Origin: Methanosaeta sp. PtaU1.Bin060
Lineage (GTDB): Archaea > Halobacteriota > Methanosarcinia > Methanotrichales > Methanotrichaceae
DNA length: 40,811 nucleotides
Direction: 5' to 3'
NCBI GenBank assembly: GCA_002067365.1
Contig: MVRK01000070.1
Coordinates: forward strand, 1 to 40,811
Under the pieces are notes generated by a model, which was not told where the DNA came from, ran no database searches, and was given only the letters and a program-made list of their open reading frames with translations. Below are positions 1-6,914 of the stretch, in pieces. The first letter of the stretch is position 1, and each line of letters opens with the position of its first letter. Made by a program: the position numbers and the translations under genes.

Positions 1-386
1 AATTAAAATTATAAAGTTGCTCGGCCCAAAATGCGAAAAATACTATGTCTGAAGGGAGACGTGCGGGATGTGGGCAGTATTCAAAATGAAGTTTGTTTTA
101 TTGTGCGTTCTCTTGAGGCGATCCTGGCCTATCGCTCTTGCCATTCAACACATTCAGACGTTCGAGAAGATATTGGCATTGTATATGACATCAAGCAATG
201 CACAGATCGACCAGTATTCGGATATTCCTTGATGCCAAGCCCTAGCGAAGCCCTGGGCCCCTCCTCGAAGCGCCACTCGCGATCGGCCTCCCAGCCAGCT
301 CATCCAGAAGAACCGGCCGATGGAAGGCGCGGCAGACGCGGGGCACCTTCGGCTCCGGCGGCTTCAAGGCACCCCTGGCGATTAAG
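1..386. other. Left-end stretch without a convincing gene
   Basis: A plus-strand frame stays open from 31 to 444, with a TATA-like run (TTATAAAG) near 9-16. Its second half is rich in Arg, Ser, Pro and Ala, is encoded by GC-rich DNA unlike its AT-rich first half, resembles no family I know, and runs over the better small ORF at 419. I do not call it a gene. The GC-rich part, about 240-380, could be the decayed end of a gene cut by the window edge. Confidence 0.3.
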
Positions 387-395
387 CTTTAAATA
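387..395 (+). promoter_or_regulatory. TATA box for the 47-residue ORF
   Basis: CTTTAAATA lies about 28 nt upstream of the ATG at 419. That is the spacing expected when an archaeal TATA box drives a leaderless or nearly leaderless transcript. No Shine-Dalgarno sequence precedes the ATG, which agrees with leaderless initiation. Confidence 0.45.
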
Positions 396-418
396 CCAAG
401 AACCCAGAGATGTAAACT

Positions 419-562
419 ATGACAGAGCAGTTCGATCCCGATAATCCTCTGCCCTATGGCGGTATTACCGACATCCACGGTAACATCGTCAAAGCATTTA
501 CCAAAGAGGAAGAGGATGCTGCGTTAGCCAAGGTAAGAAAGGCGTTCGGGAAAAAGAAATGA
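419..562 (+). CDS. Small acidic/lysine-tailed protein, 47 aa, unknown function
   Basis: This is a complete short frame from ATG to TGA, below common length cut-offs. The product starts MTEQFDPDNPLPYGGI, continues into an Ile/His/Gly/Asn stretch, and ends in a charged helix-like tail (KEEEDAALAKVRKAFGKKK). The composition is that of a normal soluble protein, with no signal peptide, membrane segment or cysteine. A TATA box about 28 nt ahead of the ATG supports a leaderless gene. The convergent SBP gene ends at 784. I do not recognise the family and assign no function. It could be the C-terminal remnant of a larger gene, but a clean start, promoter and stop argue for a real microprotein. Confidence 0.45.
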   Translation: MTEQFDPDNPLPYGGITDIHGNIVKAFTKEEEDAALAKVRKAFGKKK

Positions 563-692
563 TAGCGATAACCATCGATGCCGACCTTCTTTTTTACGCC
601 ATAGGAGATAGTACCAGGAAGAGAAGACCCGCCCCTGGTGATATAAAGCCTTCCTCACTCTCTCGAAGATTCGGCCCATAGACTACACTCCT

Positions 693-723
693 GCCAGGCT
701 GAATGCCTCGAGAGTAGCCTGGC
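693..723. repeat. Inverted repeat between convergent genes
   Basis: Perfect 8-bp arms GCCAGGCT and AGCCTGGC flank a 15-nt loop. It lies between the 47-residue ORF (plus) and the SBP gene (minus), where it could fold at the 3' end of either transcript. There is no T-tract directly beside it, so a terminator role is uncertain. Confidence 0.35.
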
Positions 724-756
724 TCCTCCCAGCCTTTGCACATTCCTTGGTGACGA

Positions 757-783
757 GCCTCAGAAAAAAAATTTAAAGGAAAA
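757..783 (-). terminator. T-rich archaeal terminator of the SBP gene
   Basis: On the minus strand, right after the stop codon at 784, the DNA reads into a run of eight T (A-tract at about 764-771 on the plus strand) preceded by CTTTAAA. Oligo-T directly after a stop is the usual archaeal termination signal. Confidence 0.5.
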
Positions 784-2073
784 TCATGTAGGCGGTGGGT
801 ACGCCCACACTCCAGTCAGGTCTATACCCAAGAATTTCTTCCAATACTCCTTGTGAATGGATTCAGGATCTATATCTTCAAATAACTCTGGATGGAGCCA
901 TTTGGCGAAATAGAGGCGAGCGACGATATACCTGGGACTCATCGCCATGGTCCTGTGATATATATACACCCTCCCGTTTTTCACCGCATCCAGTTTGTCC
1001 CAGCCGGGCCTGGCAATATCCTCTGCAAGCTCTTTTTTGGCATCATCTTCAGTCCATGAGAATCCCGCCGGATCGGAGGAGACCTTCACCCAGATGAACA
1101 TAAACTCCGGATTCTGATCCAACACCCATTCTGGGTCTACTTCGTATTGCCCATAAGTCCCTGCAACGAAATCTGAACCATCAATGATATTTCGTCCGCC
1201 ACAACCAACAAGAGCTTTTCCATCATAGACATTTGAGCCTAGAGTCACATATTGCTTAGACCAGGCTTCTAGATAGTACGTAGGAATTTCGCTTTCTGGC
1301 AAGCTATTCGTTCTATTTTCGATAATGCCATCGTATTTTAGGAGCCAATTGACGACCTCTTCCGCCTTTTCCTCATTTCCTACAATCAGCCCTAGTTTTC
1401 TGAACTCCTGAATCATATCCTGCGTGCCAGCTTCATCGAAATCCAAAGCTATAACAGGAATCCCCTCCTGGTTGGACTCGCTGATCTTATCAGCGATCTC
1501 GTTTGCACAAAAAGAAGTTGCCAGGACGACATCCGGATTTATCTCTAAGATCTTTTCGTAGTCAAGGCCCGAGCCATCTAATCCCTCTCCAACTAGGGGC
1601 ACATCCTCCAATCCCGCTTTTTCAACCAAATCGCCCCGATACTTTGGAATTCCTCCTTCCCATCCAGCGATCTTTTGCTTCGCGAGAATTGCCATGGCCT
1701 CGTGCGGCCCCATATAAGCGACGACTACCTTCGTCACAGGCATCTTTACAGTTACAGTTCGATTTGCCGAATCTATAACAGTTAGTTCATTTTCGGTACC
1801 ATCAATGATCTTTTCGATCATCAGGGCATCTTTCTCATCAATTTTACCATCAAAATTTGCATCTGCGAGCTTTGTCTTCTCATTTTTCCCATCAATTATT
1901 CCCTGCAAATATGATATATCCTCCTCATCCACATTGGCGTCCATATTCGCATTTCCAAATACCCCTAGGGTAGAATCCTCAGCTTTCTGATCACTAGACA
2001 CGGCACCAGCTGCACATGACGAAGCTGCCAGCAGTGCCAGAAGAACCAGCCAACGTTTCAGATAGACACTCAT
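784..2073 (-). CDS. Dockerin-like/Fe3+-cobalamin-type ABC substrate-binding protein
   Basis: Extracytoplasmic solute-binding protein, 429 aa from the chosen start. I chose the ATG at 2073 because it begins a clear signal peptide (SVYLKRW, then a Leu/Ala core to about residue 20); an upstream in-frame ATG at 2166 would place 31 non-secretory residues before it. Residues about 37-92 hold two EF-hand/dockerin-like calcium loops (N41, N43, D45, D52; D71, N73, D75, D82). Residues about 95-429 match the BtuF/FhuD-type fold (PF01497), including the typical 'YEKILEINPDVVL' segment and a C-terminal 'YFAKWLHPELF'. The ligand is probably an iron chelate or corrinoid. No permease or ATPase of this class is nearby, so it would have to share one encoded elsewhere. 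It is divergent from a paralogue at 2567. Confidence 0.85.
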   Translation of the reverse strand: MSVYLKRWLVLLALLAASSCAAGAVSSDQKAEDSTLGVFGNANMDANVDEEDISYLQGIIDGKNEKTKLADANFDGKIDEKDALMIEKIIDGTENELTVIDSANRTVTVKMPVTKVVVAYMGPHEAMAILAKQKIAGWEGGIPKYRGDLVEKAGLEDVPLVGEGLDGSGLDYEKILEINPDVVLATSFCANEIADKISESNQEGIPVIALDFDEAGTQDMIQEFRKLGLIVGNEEKAEEVVNWLLKYDGIIENRTNSLPESEIPTYYLEAWSKQYVTLGSNVYDGKALVGCGGRNIIDGSDFVAGTYGQYEVDPEWVLDQNPEFMFIWVKVSSDPAGFSWTEDDAKKELAEDIARPGWDKLDAVKNGRVYIYHRTMAMSPRYIVARLYFAKWLHPELFEDIDPESIHKEYWKKFLGIDLTGVWAYPPPT

Positions 2074-2307
2074 GATACTCAATCCTTTTAGCATACCTTC
2101 GCTCTGATTTTTCCCTAACAGATCTCTCGAATTCACTCTATAGCCAGCTTCCAGATCCGGCTCCATTCGATCTCTTGAATGACCATTATCCTACAATTTT
2201 CTTGTCCATCCCTTCCTCACTAGCTCCCCCCATGAGAAGCGTCTCCACCTCATCTATCAATCCTCCTGATATCTAATACAAGACATTTCTGCCATCAGAT
2301 GTTATTG

Positions 2308-2316
2308 GATATAAAT
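2308..2316 (-). promoter_or_regulatory. Possible TATA box for the leftward SBP gene
   Basis: Read on the minus strand, TTTATATCC is a fair TATA element in the AT-rich spacer between the divergent SBP genes. It is about 235 nt from the preferred start at 2073, implying a long 5' leader, or about 140 nt from the ATG at 2166. Other AT-rich runs in the spacer could serve instead. Confidence 0.25.
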
Positions 2317-2496
2317 TTTACTTATTAACACTAATATTACATTTTAATTGCGTATTTAACTACGGATGAGCGCCATCTGATGGGGTTCTAGTGAATGCCT
2401 CAAAGAGCCCAACCGATGACCCCTTAGCATATTTTTTTGATAGGAATTAGTATTATTTTCTAATATTTGTAAAACGAAAGGTTATTAAATCATATG

Positions 2497-2520
2497 TTTT
2501 AACATAATATGATGTTAAAA
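2497..2520. promoter_or_regulatory. Perfect palindrome, candidate operator of the rightward SBP
   Basis: Arms TTTTAACAT and ATGTTAAAA are perfect 9-bp inverted repeats with a 6-nt spacer. The site lies 47-70 nt upstream of the TTG start at 2567 and just downstream of a TATA-like run (TATTAAATC, about 2483-2491), so it would cover the predicted transcription start. This is the geometry of a repressor site, for example for a metal-responsive DtxR/MntR- or NikR-type regulator. The regulator is not in this window. Confidence 0.5.
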
Positions 2521-2566
2521 AAATGCAGTTTTCTAAAGATAGCTGCATACGCGAATAGGTGATAAC

Positions 2567-3784
2567 TTGAGGACAACCAATGCATTGAACCTACTGGCCT
2601 TATGCGTCTTCCTAACGGCTGTACCTGCAGCTGCCACAGAGTTCACACTGGAGATCTTCGGCAACGCCAACATGGACGACACTATAGATGAGGCAGACAT
2701 AGCCTATGTCGAGGAAGTGATAAAAGGCACCAAGGAGTCCACAAATTTGACGGATGCCAACAACGACGGCACTGTCGATGAGAAGGATGTCGAAGAAATA
2801 AAAAGTATCATGAACAACGTGGAAAAGGAACTCACGTTCATTGATTGCGATGGCAAAAAGGTCACTATCAGGATGCCACTGAAGATAATAGTAGCCTCTG
2901 GAGACAGTTCTGTCGAAGCAGTCCGAGTTCTTCAATCAGGAGATCAAATCGTAGGAATTGATGAGAAGACGCTCAATGACTTCAAAAAATGGCTCTCAGA
3001 TTTGGGGGCGATGCCATCTGTAGGAGCGACATCAGAATTGGATGCTGAAAAGATCATCGAGCTCAACCCCGATGTGGTCGTTTTGGGGCCACGCGAATGG
3101 CATGACAAAGATCTGGAGAATAAACTCGGAGGAACCAACATCCAAGTTGTGCGTCTATGGCTTGCTAATTCAGATATAGTGGTCTCTGAAATTGCAATTC
3201 TTGGATACCTTCTGGATAAAAGAGAAGAAGCTCAGGCGTACATAGACTGGAATGAAAACCTCCTTGGTAGCTTCGAGAAGGAGGTCTCTAAGATACCTCA
3301 AGATAAATGGCCAATAGTGTTTTGGGATAGGCCAGACAACACGACTTGCGGTGGAGAGAGCTCTTACCAGAAAACCCTAACCATAGCAGGAGGAGTAAAC
3401 CTTGCAGAAAACCTTGGAAAATACCCTACAGTCGATCCCGAGTGGCTCTTGAAAGAAGACCCGGACGTTATACTCGGAATATCCTTCAAAGGCGGATACG
3501 ACAGTAATGATTCGACCGAGTTGGAGAAACGTTTCGAAGAGATAACAGGAACTCAGGGATTTGATAACCTGAAGGCCGTGAAGGACGGAAAAGTCTTCAT
3601 AACGCATTATATAATTCAGGTGAATCCCGGCTACCCGGTAGGAGTCGCCTACCTGGCGAAATGGCTCCATCCTGAGCTATTCCCTGATTTAGATCCTCAA
3701 GAAGTTCATCAGGAATACCTGAATAAGTTCCAGGGCATAGATTTTGATGTGAAAAAGCAGGGTGCCTTTGTATATCAAACATAA
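2567..3784 (+). CDS. Dockerin-like/Fe3+-cobalamin-type ABC substrate-binding protein
   Basis: 405-residue exported binding protein, paralogous to the divergent gene ending at 784. The start is TTG, supported by AGGTGAT a few bases upstream and by the signal peptide directly after it (Leu/Ala-rich core, likely cleavage near the Ala run at 21-23). Residues about 30-80 carry two dockerin/EF-hand calcium loops (N33, N35, D37, D44; D63, N65, D67, D74). The rest is a PF01497-type fold with 'AEKIIELNPDVVVLGP' and a C-terminal 'YLAKWLHPELF'. The likely ligand is an iron or corrinoid complex. It is followed 171 bp later by a SAM methyltransferase of the same subfamily that follows the two SBPs near 21.6-26.8 kb. 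Regulation may run through the palindrome at 2497-2520. Confidence 0.85.
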   Translation: MRTTNALNLLALCVFLTAVPAAATEFTLEIFGNANMDDTIDEADIAYVEEVIKGTKESTNLTDANNDGTVDEKDVEEIKSIMNNVEKELTFIDCDGKKVTIRMPLKIIVASGDSSVEAVRVLQSGDQIVGIDEKTLNDFKKWLSDLGAMPSVGATSELDAEKIIELNPDVVVLGPREWHDKDLENKLGGTNIQVVRLWLANSDIVVSEIAILGYLLDKREEAQAYIDWNENLLGSFEKEVSKIPQDKWPIVFWDRPDNTTCGGESSYQKTLTIAGGVNLAENLGKYPTVDPEWLLKEDPDVILGISFKGGYDSNDSTELEKRFEEITGTQGFDNLKAVKDGKVFITHYIIQVNPGYPVGVAYLAKWLHPELFPDLDPQEVHQEYLNKFQGIDFDVKKQGAFVYQT

Positions 3785-3817
3785 GGTGATCCAATAAATT
3801 TTATACAGGTTTTAGTA

Positions 3818-3937
3818 ATGAAGGACCTTATCGAATCGCACTGGGATAGTGTTCATGCAAGAGTAACAATCGACTGTGAAGGCATACCGCAGGTCATACC
3901 TATCTTCTCGGCACGAAAATACAGGCTGACAAATTAG
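3818..3937 (+). CDS. Possible 39-aa ORF between SBP and methyltransferase
   Basis: ATG to TAG, preceded by AGGT 8 nt upstream. The product begins MKDLIESHWDSVHARV. That start is faintly like the first residues of the methyltransferases in this window (MKERINEYWSDGAEGY), which raises the idea of a decayed methyltransferase 5' end, but the rest does not align by eye. It may be a true small gene, a remnant, or nothing. It ends 18 bp before the methyltransferase start. Confidence 0.2.
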   Translation: MKDLIESHWDSVHARVTIDCEGIPQVIPIFSARKYRLTN

Positions 3938-3955
3938 ATTATTCAAGGGATATCC

Positions 3956-4696
3956 ATGAAGGAAGCTTTAAGGAATTTCTGGAGTTCGGACGCTGATAGC
4001 TATAATAAGGCTATAAAGAGCACTTTGCACTCAGTTAACTTGAAGAAGTCATGGCAAGAAATCTTTACAGAAGTCTTGGGAGATAACAAGCTCAAAATTC
4101 TCGATGTTGGCACCGGCCCAGGGATTGTGGCGTTGATGCTCGCAGAATTAGGCCATGATGTTACGGGCGTAGATCTATCAGAAGATATGCTGAAGAATGC
4201 GCTCAAAAATAGGGATGCCTTGAGCATATCTGTGGATTTTAGAAAAGGAGATGCTGAGCATTTGCCATTTAATGATGAATCATTTGACGCGGTTGTCAAT
4301 AGATATGTCCTTTGGACTGTTCCCGACCCTAAAACGGCAATTAGTGAATGGAAGAGAGTATTAAAGCCAGGTGGAAAGATCGTCATAATAGACGGGAACT
4401 GGTATGCTAACGAAAATTCAATTAAGAGAAAACTATGGCATGTGTTTTCATTGGTACTGGTAATTCTAACCGAGCGAAAAAATCCGTTAACAAGCAACTT
4501 AGATCCAAAACTAAAAAATAAGCTATGGTCTATCAAGGCCAGCCGTCCAGATGCAGACAGGAGATTCCTCGAACAGCGTGGTTTTAAAGATATCTATGTT
4601 ATGGATAAAATAAATCGAAGGACTAAGAACTTGATAGAGCATCTGAAATATGGTTACCAAGGCGATACGTTCTTGATAACTGCAACGAAAGCATAA
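3956..4696 (+). CDS. Class I SAM-dependent methyltransferase paired with an SBP
   Basis: 246-residue soluble Rossmann-fold methyltransferase (Methyltransf_11 type). Visible motifs: SAM-binding LDVGTGPG (49-56), acidic motif II 'VTGVDLSEDML', 'GDAEHLPFNDESFDAVV', and the post-motif 'WKRVLKPGGKIVIIDGNWY'. The N-terminal 'FWSSDADSYN' and the 'DGNWY' end of the core are shared with the proteins at 23224 and 26025, so the three form one subfamily. The start follows AAGGGAT. The gene lies downstream of an SBP in the same direction, most likely co-transcribed. The substrate is unknown; repeated association with binding proteins suggests a small molecule linked to uptake, such as a metal ligand or corrinoid. 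It is not one of the known F430 or cobalamin pathway enzymes as far as I can tell. Confidence 0.8.
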   Translation: MKEALRNFWSSDADSYNKAIKSTLHSVNLKKSWQEIFTEVLGDNKLKILDVGTGPGIVALMLAELGHDVTGVDLSEDMLKNALKNRDALSISVDFRKGDAEHLPFNDESFDAVVNRYVLWTVPDPKTAISEWKRVLKPGGKIVIIDGNWYANENSIKRKLWHVFSLVLVILTERKNPLTSNLDPKLKNKLWSIKASRPDADRRFLEQRGFKDIYVMDKINRRTKNLIEHLKYGYQGDTFLITATKA

Positions 4697-5200
4697 TTGT
4701 GGAGGTGAACTGTAGCATCCTGTGGTGGAACGGCATTCGGGATGGTTCTTCGGTCTCCAGGAATCCGCATGGAGCATCCTATAATGATCCGGCCCGATCG
4801 CAGGCTATGACCTGCTACGGCACATGACGACATGAAATAGCTGCAGGTGATCGATTGGTGTCGAGGTCATTAAAGCAGCTAGAAAATTATTTTAATGGAT
4901 TTTTATTTACTCATAGCCCGGAAAAAAGCACTATCTTCAGGCCCATTCCTAGAAATCTTGCACACTCCAGATAGAGCGATCCTTTGTGCTTCCTTCAACC
5001 ACCAATTTATATCTTCCTATCAGACTGAAGAGATGCCAAAGAGCACATGGGAGGGAGACGACGGCAAGATCGATCAATGGCACCCGCACAGCAGAGCTTT
5101 CCGGCAGCGCGAGCGCCACCGAAGGCTGCGTTCTAGGGCTGGATCCCTCGAACGCAGCCGGATTTCGCAGCGCGTCGCATTGCCGCTGCGGTTCGTCCCC
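4697..5200. other. Spacer between convergent genes, no clear gene
   Basis: A GGAGGTGA sequence sits just after the methyltransferase stop (about 4701-4708) but leads only into frames of about 20-40 codons, so a gene may once have followed. Larger plus-strand frames here (from 4895 and 4986) run through thiD on the opposite strand and have biased, low-information composition; I treat them as shadows. A strong hairpin at 5124-5159 is listed separately. Confidence 0.4.
5124..5159. repeat. Long stem-loop downstream of thiD
   Basis: GGCTGCGTTC and GAACGCAGCC pair perfectly. After one mismatch, AGGG pairs with CCCT around a 6-nt loop, giving a 15-bp arm with one mismatch. It lies about 40-75 bp past the thiD stop on the minus strand. 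No T-tract follows on either strand, so it may be a 3' stability element rather than a classical terminator. Confidence 0.45.
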
Positions 5201-6070
5201 TCATCGGGCTCCTGGCAAAAGGTTCTCTGTAGTGCTCTCGCCTCCGTTTTTCTCAGCTGCGCAAAGATCCCTGAACCTGAGAGCTTCATCTCGAAGGAGA
5301 GCTGCCTGATTCACGGGACCCGCTCCGTGGCCGAGAGGCAAGCTGTGGAGGATGGCAGCGCTTGCGAAGGCCTTGGCTTTAGAAGCTGAATCTCTCAAGG
5401 AGAGGCCCTCTCCAAGAAAAGATGTCAGAGAAGCAGAGTAGGTGCAGCCCACGCCGTGGTTTCCGCCCTTCACCCGATCTGCAGCGAGGCAGCAGCTCCC
5501 AGATTCGTCCACAAGGACATCTGTGCAGTCCAGATGCCCACCCTTCACCACCACTGCACCTGCTCCGAGATCCAAGATCCTTCGAGCAGCCAGCTCTGCG
5601 CTGGCGGCATCGCTGACCGAAACGCCCGTCAATGCCCTGGCCTCGAAGATGTTGGGGGTCACAACCCTCGCCAGAGGGATCAGGTAATCCTTCAGGACCT
5701 TGACAGCATCGGGCCGAAGAAGCCTGCCCCCTGCTTCGGCCTCGATCACGGGGTCCAGGACAAAGGGAATGCCTTTTCTTTTGAGGTGCTCTGCGGCAAC
5801 CACAGCTATCTCAGCCGAGTAGAGCATGCCGGTCTTGGCGTGCGCCACACGAAAATCGTTCGTGATGGATTCAAGCTGCGCCTCGACAGCCTCGGGCTCA
5901 AGCCCGAAGATCCTCTGGACCCCCAGGGTATTCTGGGCGGTCACTGCCGTGATGGCGCAGGTGCCATGCCACCCCAGGACTGAGAAGGTCTTGATGTCCG
6001 CCTGGATTCCGGCTCCGCCTCCCGAGTCCGAGCCGCCTATGGTGAGCAGGACCTCTGGGCCATAGGACAT
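5201..6070 (-). CDS. thiD: Hydroxymethylpyrimidine (phosphate) kinase
   Basis: ThiD phosphorylates HMP and HMP-phosphate to HMP-diphosphate for thiamin biosynthesis in the cytoplasm. About 289 aa from the chosen start, typical for stand-alone ThiD; there is no C-terminal ThiN domain as in many archaeal fusions. Motifs: '[20 protein letters not shown]' near the N-terminus, 'TAVTAQNT', '[11 protein letters not shown]', 'VVTPNIFEA', and the ribokinase-type anion hole 'GVGCTYSA' near the C-terminus. The start at 6070 is chosen because GGGTGA stands about 10 nt upstream and the protein then begins at the usual place. Upstream starts at 6097, or a TTG at 6124 overlapping the neighbour's stop, remain possible. 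It is probably co-transcribed with the helical-repeat gene. Confidence 0.9.
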   Translation of the reverse strand: MSYGPEVLLTIGGSDSGGGAGIQADIKTFSVLGWHGTCAITAVTAQNTLGVQRIFGLEPEAVEAQLESITNDFRVAHAKTGMLYSAEIAVVAAEHLKRKGIPFVLDPVIEAEAGGRLLRPDAVKVLKDYLIPLARVVTPNIFEARALTGVSVSDAASAELAARRILDLGAGAVVVKGGHLDCTDVLVDESGSCCLAADRVKGGNHGVGCTYSASLTSFLGEGLSLRDSASKAKAFASAAILHSLPLGHGAGPVNQAALLRDEALRFRDLCAAEKNGGESTTENLLPGAR

Positions 6071-6120
6071 TTCCGAGATTTCACCCATTCTCGCCATTTT
6101 TAATTCCCGGGCATCGGAGG

Positions 6121-6681
6121 TCAAGATATCTTTTTCTGAGCCTCCTCGATCAGCTCCTCCGGCAGCTTGTATCTCTGGGCTATCTTCAATGCCTTTCTGT
6201 AGAGCCCCGCACGCATATGCTGATCGAAGGATTTCCTCGCGGCCTCTGCCTTCATGCTCTCGGGCAGATCGAACTCCTCTGCGATCTCGGCTGCATTCTT
6301 GACCAGGCCGAAGCTGATGCTCTTGTTGAAGGCCTGGATGGCAGCCTCCCTGACGACATCCTCAGGAAGATTGAACTCGCGGGCGTACTCCGCGGCTGCC
6401 TTGAAAAACTCGCTGTCGATCTTCCTGTGAAAGGAGCGAAGGGCAGCCTCGTTTCGCATCTCTGCAGGCAGGTCGTACTGCTTCGCCAGATCGGCCGCGA
6501 TAGAGTAGTCCCCCTTTTTCATCGCCACATCGTAGGCGGTCTTCACGGCGTCATGCAGCATCGCGCACGGGATGCCAAAATCAGACTTGACCTTTGCAGC
6601 CTCTTTGTAGGCACCCTGCGCCATCTTCAGAGAGAAGCGCTGCACACCCTCATCCAGATTGTTCTCGGGCATCATTCTCAT
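6121..6681 (-). CDS. Alpha-solenoid protein of about five 34-residue repeats
   Basis: 186-residue soluble protein made almost wholly of tandem helical repeats, about 34 aa each, beginning near residues 20, 54, 89, 123 and 157. The consensus is a small/aromatic-rich helix followed by 'AA-IA-EF-LPE---EAA--SF'. The Leu-Pro-Glu turn recurs in each unit (GIPCAM, DLPAEM, NLPEDV, DLPESM, KLPEEL). The periodicity resembles TPR/PPR-type solenoids, which bind peptides, proteins or RNA. I do not recognise a named family. The start ATG is preceded by GGTGG at good distance. thiD follows about 50 bp downstream on the same strand, so co-transcription is likely, but a thiamin link is unproven. Confidence 0.75.
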   Translation of the reverse strand: MRMMPENNLDEGVQRFSLKMAQGAYKEAAKVKSDFGIPCAMLHDAVKTAYDVAMKKGDYSIAADLAKQYDLPAEMRNEAALRSFHRKIDSEFFKAAAEYAREFNLPEDVVREAAIQAFNKSISFGLVKNAAEIAEEFDLPESMKAEAARKSFDQHMRAGLYRKALKIAQRYKLPEELIEEAQKKIS

Positions 6682-6914
6682 CTCGGGCCACCATTGGCAT
6701 GCAAGAGATTAAAAGATTTCATCCGATGAGACGACCATCGGTCTCAGGCGAGATCGCCATCAAAACCGCCTACGATGCGATCTTGGCTGCGAATCCTTCC
6801 CAGGCGCATCGATATCCTTCCCCATGAGCGATGATCACGCTCCCGACTACCAGGACCCTCGACAAAGAGGGCGCATGTGATCGATCCCTGAAGAGCTTCT
6901 TAAGGGTTTAGGCC

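Noticed and set aside
31-444. 137-codon frame at the left edge
   Set aside because: Low-information Arg/Ser/Pro-rich second half, abrupt composition change, and overlap with the better small ORF at 419.
4895-5389. 164-codon and 107-codon plus-strand frames
   Set aside because: They overlap thiD on the opposite strand and match no family; judged shadows.
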